Source of the DNA: Thermoleophilaceae bacterium
Lineage (GTDB): Bacteria > Actinomycetota > Thermoleophilia > Solirubrobacterales > Thermoleophilaceae
Direction: 5' to 3'
Length of the DNA: 7,425 bases
NCBI GenBank assembly: GCA_013812065.1
Contig: JACCUC010000133.1
Location: 1-7,425 of the forward strand
Position 1 is the stretch's first letter. Each line of letters begins with the position of its first letter. The position numbers were made by a program, and so were the translations under genes. Of the stretch, positions 4,959 to 7,425 are shown piece after piece. Below the pieces are notes generated by a model that was not told the DNA's origin, did no database searches, and saw nothing but the letters and a program-made list of their open reading frames with translations.

Positions 4959-6182
4959 ATGGCAAGCGGCGCAGAGCTCATCCGCCAGGTCAAGGAGCGC
5001 ATCAAGGAGATCGATCCGCGCGACGTGCGCGAGCGCCTCGATGGCTCGCCGAACGGCACGAGCGCCAACGGCTCGGGCCCCGATGCCCAGCGCCCCGTGG
5101 TCGTCGACGTGCGCGAGCAGCATGAGTTCGAGGAGGGCCACATTCCCGGCGCGGTCCACGTCCCGCGCGGCCACCTCGAGTCCCGGATTGAGGGCGCGAG
5201 CGCCGACCGGTCGCGGGCGATGGTCCTCTACTGCGCCTCGGGCAACCGCTCCGCGCTCGCCGCCGACACGCTCGAGCGCCAGCTCGGCTACGAGAACGTC
5301 GAGTCGATGACCGGCGGCATCACCCTCTGGAAGGACCGTGGCTACGACGTCGATGTCCCGCGCGCACTGACCACCGAGCAGCGCAGCCGCTACTCGCGGC
5401 ATCTGCTCCTGCCCGAGGTCGGCCTCGAGGGCCAGATCAAGCTGCTCGAGTCGAAGGTGCTGCTGCTGGGCGCCGGCGGGCTCGGCTCGCCGGTGGCCCT
5501 CTACCTCGCCGCGGCGGGGGTGGGGCGGCTCGGGCTCGTCGACGACGACGTGGTCGACGTCTCGAACCTCCAGCGCCAGGTGATCCACACCGGCTCGCGC
5601 GTCGGCGAGCCCAAGGTCGACTCCGCCGAGCAGGCGATCCGCGACCTCAATCCCGACGTCGAGGTCGTCAAGTACAACACCCGCCTCGACGCTTCGAACA
5701 TCATGGAGATCATCGAGGGCTACGACGTGATCGTCGACGGCGTCGACAACTTCCCGACGCGGTACCTGCTCAACGACGCGACGGTGCGGCTGCAGATCCC
5801 CGTGGTCTCGGCCTCGATCCTCGGCTTCGACGGGCAGCTCGCGGTGTTCAAGCCCTACGACGGCCCCTGCTACCGCTGCCTCTACCCGACCCCGCCGCCG
5901 GCCGAGCTCGCGCCGTCGTGCGGGGCCAACGGCGTGCTCGGCGTGCTGCCCGGGACGATGGGACTGCTCCAGGCCACCGAGGTCATCAAGCTCGTTACCG
6001 GCTCGGGGGATCCGCTCGTCGGCCGGCTCATGCTCTACGACGCGCTGGCCACCACCTTCACCGACCTCAAGGTGAGGCGTGACCCGGAGTGCCCGATCTG
6101 CTCGCGTGATCCTGAGTCGATCTCGGAGGAGGAGATGGGCGTGTTTCCGGACTACGAGGCCTTCTGCGCGGCGGCGGGCTGA
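4959..6182 (+). CDS. Rhodanese-E1 fusion sulfurtransferase/adenylyltransferase (MoeZ/MoeB/ThiF family)
   Basis: The 407-residue cytosolic enzyme should adenylate the C-terminal Gly of a ubiquitin-fold sulfur carrier and then donate sulfur to form a thiocarboxylate. An N-terminal rhodanese domain (about 19-130) contains VVDVREQHEFEEGHIPGA and the active-site loop YCASGNRS with Cys92. The E1-like domain follows (about 136-395): nucleotide motif GAGGLGSP (171-178), VDDDVVDVSNLQRQ (194-207), DGVDNFPTRYLLND (260-273), Cys321 in SCGANGVLG at the conserved E1 cysteine position, and zinc-binding pairs C304-x2-C307 and C378-x2-C381. Mycobacterial MoeZ and eukaryotic MOCS3 carry rhodanese at the C-terminus, so the order here is inverted. 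ATG 4959 has GAGGAG 10 nt upstream; an in-frame ATG at 4854 would lie before the -10 box and is rejected. A CysO-like carrier follows 52 nt downstream, its probable substrate. Confidence 0.93.
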   Translation: MASGAELIRQVKERIKEIDPRDVRERLDGSPNGTSANGSGPDAQRPVVVDVREQHEFEEGHIPGAVHVPRGHLESRIEGASADRSRAMVLYCASGNRSALAADTLERQLGYENVESMTGGITLWKDRGYDVDVPRALTTEQRSRYSRHLLLPEVGLEGQIKLLESKVLLLGAGGLGSPVALYLAAAGVGRLGLVDDDVVDVSNLQRQVIHTGSRVGEPKVDSAEQAIRDLNPDVEVVKYNTRLDASNIMEIIEGYDVIVDGVDNFPTRYLLNDATVRLQIPVVSASILGFDGQLAVFKPYDGPCYRCLYPTPPPAELAPSCGANGVLGVLPGTMGLLQATEVIKLVTGSGDPLVGRLMLYDALATTFTDLKVRRDPECPICSRDPESISEEEMGVFPDYEAFCAAAG

Positions 6183-6207
6183 GGCGCTGCAGACGGGCCT
6201 CAGCGCC
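6183..6207 (+). repeat. Intercistronic hairpin between the rhodanese-E1 gene and cysO
   Basis: GGCGCTG (6183-6189) pairs perfectly with CAGCGCC (6201-6207) around an 11-nt loop, starting immediately after the stop codon. No U-tract follows, so it may protect or process the mRNA between the two cistrons or partly attenuate cysO rather than end transcription. Confidence 0.45.
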
Positions 6208-6234
6208 GCCGCCGAGCGCTAGGGTCTCGGGGCG

Positions 6235-6507
6235 ATGAGCACCGTGAAGATTCCACCCGTCCTGCGCCCCTCTACGGGCGGGGAGCGAGAGGTCGCCGCC
6301 GAGGGCGCCGACGTGGGGGAGGTGCTGCGCTCGCTCGCCCAACAGCACCCCGACACCGAGCGCCAGCTCTTCGGCCAGGACGGGACGCTCAACCGCTACG
6401 TCAACGTCTACCTCAACGACGAGGACGTGCGGGTGCTCGACGGGCTCGAGACGCCGGTCGGCGAGCGCGACACGCTAGTGATCCTGCCGGCCATGGCCGG
6501 CGGGTAG
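6235..6507 (+). CDS. cysO: CysO-like ubiquitin-fold sulfur carrier protein (MoaD/ThiS family)
   Basis: The 90-residue beta-grasp protein ends in AMAGG, the di-Gly tail that E1-type enzymes adenylate and convert to a thiocarboxylate. The opening (VKIPPVLRPSTGG, residues 4-16) and the segment NRYVNVYLNDEDVR (53-66), then VILPAMAGG (82-90), resemble the mycobacterial cysteine-pathway carrier CysO as I recall it, more than MoaD or ThiS. In that pathway CysO-thiocarboxylate gives sulfur to O-phosphoserine through CysM, and the peptidase Mec releases cysteine. Neither cysM nor mec is in the window. It lies 52 nt after the rhodanese-E1 gene in the same direction and is probably cotranscribed and functionally paired with it. 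The ribosome site is weak (GGGG just before ATG). MoaD-like use in molybdopterin synthesis is the alternative, less likely from the sequence. Confidence 0.88.
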   Translation: MSTVKIPPVLRPSTGGEREVAAEGADVGEVLRSLAQQHPDTERQLFGQDGTLNRYVNVYLNDEDVRVLDGLETPVGERDTLVILPAMAGG

Positions 6508-6510
6508 GCG

Positions 6511-6531
6511 CGGGGCCGAGCAGCCGCCCCG
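6511..6531 (+). repeat. GC hairpin between cysO and hsdM
   Basis: CGGGGC (6511-6516) and GCCCCG (6526-6531) form a perfect 6-bp stem with a 9-nt loop, 3 nt after the cysO stop. It could close the sulfur operon, but it lacks a U-tract and leaves only 17 nt before the hsdM start. Confidence 0.35.
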
Positions 6532-6548
6532 GCCAAGGCCTGGCTCCG

Positions 6549-7425
6549 ATGCAGTCTGACCTGGCGGAGCTCGAGGATCGCCTCTGGGACGCCGCCGACG
6601 ATCTGCGCGCGAACTCAGGGCTGAAAGCCTCGGAGTACGGCACTCCCGTGCTCGGCCTGATCTTCCTCCGCTTCGCCGACGCCAGGTTCGAGGCCGCGCG
6701 CGAGCGCGTCGAGGCCAAGGGCTCGTCACGCCGGAGGGTCGTGCCTTCGGACTACCACGCCCAGGGGGTCATCTACCTCACCGATGCGGCGCGATTCGGC
6801 TACCTGCTCGACCTGCCCGAGGGCTCCGACCTCGGGCGAGCCGTCAACGAGACGATGCGATCGGTCGAGGAGCACAACCCCGAGTTGGCCGGCGTGCTGC
6901 CGCGCACCTACACGGCGATCGACAACTCCACGATCGCCTCGCTCCTGCGCCACATCAACAGCTACACCAAGGACCTCGAGGGCGATGCCTTCGGGCTGAT
7001 CTACGAGTACTTCCTCGGGAAGTTCGCCATGGCCGAGGGCGCAGGCGCCGGCGAGTTCTTCACGCCGATGTCGATCGTGCGGCTCATCGTCGAGATCCTC
7101 GAGCCCTTCCACGGCAGGATCTTCGACCCCGCCTGCGGCTCGGGCGGCATGTTCGTGCAGTCCGCCCGCTTCGTCGAGCGCCATCGTCACTCGCCCGGCG
7201 AGGAGCTCTCGATCTACGGCCAGGAGAAGACCGGAGAGACCGTGCGCCTGGCGAAGATGAACCTCGCGGTCCACGGACTGTCGGGCGAGATCCGTGAGGG
7301 CAACAGCTACTACGAGGATCTGCACGAGAGCGTCGGCCGCTTCGACTTCGTGATGGCCAACCCGCCGTTCAACGTCGACCGCATCGACAAGGCGAAGCTC
7401 GAGGACGATCCGCGGTTTCCCGATC
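6549..7425 (+). CDS. hsdM: Type I restriction-modification system DNA adenine methyltransferase HsdM, 3' truncated by the window
   Basis: HsdM is the modification subunit of type I restriction-modification enzymes; with HsdS it methylates adenine N6 at a bipartite site, and with HsdR it forms the restricting complex. The 292 codons shown cover the N-terminal helical domain (about 5-130, including the typical GTPVLGLIFLRFADARFE stretch) and the start of the catalytic domain. Visible motifs: EFFTP (169-173), SAM-binding motif I DPACGSGG (193-200) and catalytic motif IV NPPF (271-274). The frame has no stop before the right edge; roughly 200 or more residues are expected beyond it, probably followed by hsdS and hsdR. 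ATG 6549 gives a natural N-terminus, though the ribosome site is weak (AAGG at 6535-6538, 10 nt away). It begins 41 nt after cysO in the same direction, yet belongs to a different process. Confidence 0.95.
   Translation, partial: MQSDLAELEDRLWDAADDLRANSGLKASEYGTPVLGLIFLRFADARFEAARERVEAKGSSRRRVVPSDYHAQGVIYLTDAARFGYLLDLPEGSDLGRAVNETMRSVEEHNPELAGVLPRTYTAIDNSTIASLLRHINSYTKDLEGDAFGLIYEYFLGKFAMAEGAGAGEFFTPMSIVRLIVEILEPFHGRIFDPACGSGGMFVQSARFVERHRHSPGEELSIYGQEKTGETVRLAKMNLAVHGLSGEIREGNSYYEDLHESVGRFDFVMANPPFNVDRIDKAKLEDDPRFPD

Noticed and set aside
3899..5143. Minus-strand frame of 414 codons overlapping sco and the rhodanese-E1 start
   Set aside because: It is Arg/Pro-rich out-of-frame translation. 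The sco frame carries the thioredoxin-fold motifs and the plus strand encodes the rhodanese domain.
6726..7325. Minus-strand frame of 199 codons opposite hsdM
   Set aside because: The plus strand has an uninterrupted HsdM frame with DPACGSGG and NPPF motifs; the opposite frame is its complement shadow.

Overview
The window is GC-rich, shows almost no codon-level AT bias and uses GTG and TTG starts. Together with a SUF operon headed by an Rrf2 regulator and a CysO-type sulfur carrier, this points to a high-GC actinobacterium. A Thermoleophilia-like lineage (Solirubrobacterales/Gaiellales) is my best guess. That is inference from gene content and order, not a database match.

Layout. (1) Bases 1-1898, minus strand: a tightly coupled operon rrf2 -> sufC -> sufD (sufD runs off the left edge). 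Its promoter and a palindromic operator-like site lie at 1906-1951. ORF junctions overlap by 4 and 11 nt. (2) Bases 1989-3954, minus strand: a class I SAM-dependent methyltransferase of unknown substrate, then an unusual ferritin-like (DUF892/YciF-like) protein with an Ala/Glu/Lys-rich linker and a C-terminal tandem repeat. A GC hairpin separates this pair from the suf promoter. (3) Bases 3955-4170: a 216-nt gap with hairpins, an AT-rich island and a G8 run. (4) Bases 4171-4830, minus strand: a membrane-anchored Sco1/SenC-type protein. (5) Divergently, plus strand: a rhodanese-E1 fusion (4959-6182) followed by a CysO/MoaD-like ubiquitin-fold sulfur carrier ending in Gly-Gly (6235-6507). (6) Bases 6549-7425, plus strand: the first 292 codons of a type I restriction-modification HsdM adenine methyltransferase, cut by the window edge.

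How the genes work together. Two modules handle activated sulfur. The SUF genes build Fe-S clusters, and the Rrf2 protein probably senses cluster status and represses its own operon. The rhodanese-E1 protein should adenylate the CysO-like C-terminus and supply persulfide sulfur to make the CysO thiocarboxylate, which in mycobacteria feeds CysM-dependent cysteine synthesis. The Sco protein is a thiol/copper chaperone candidate outside the membrane. The ferritin-like protein may belong to a stress or metal response. hsdM begins a defence locus that continues to the right.

I see no CRISPR array, insertion sequence, tRNA or rRNA. I found no evidence for a wholly new system. The most distinctive items are the inverted domain order of the rhodanese-E1 enzyme, the Rrf2 cysteine spacing with its promoter-overlapping operator, and the repeat-bearing ferritin-like protein.
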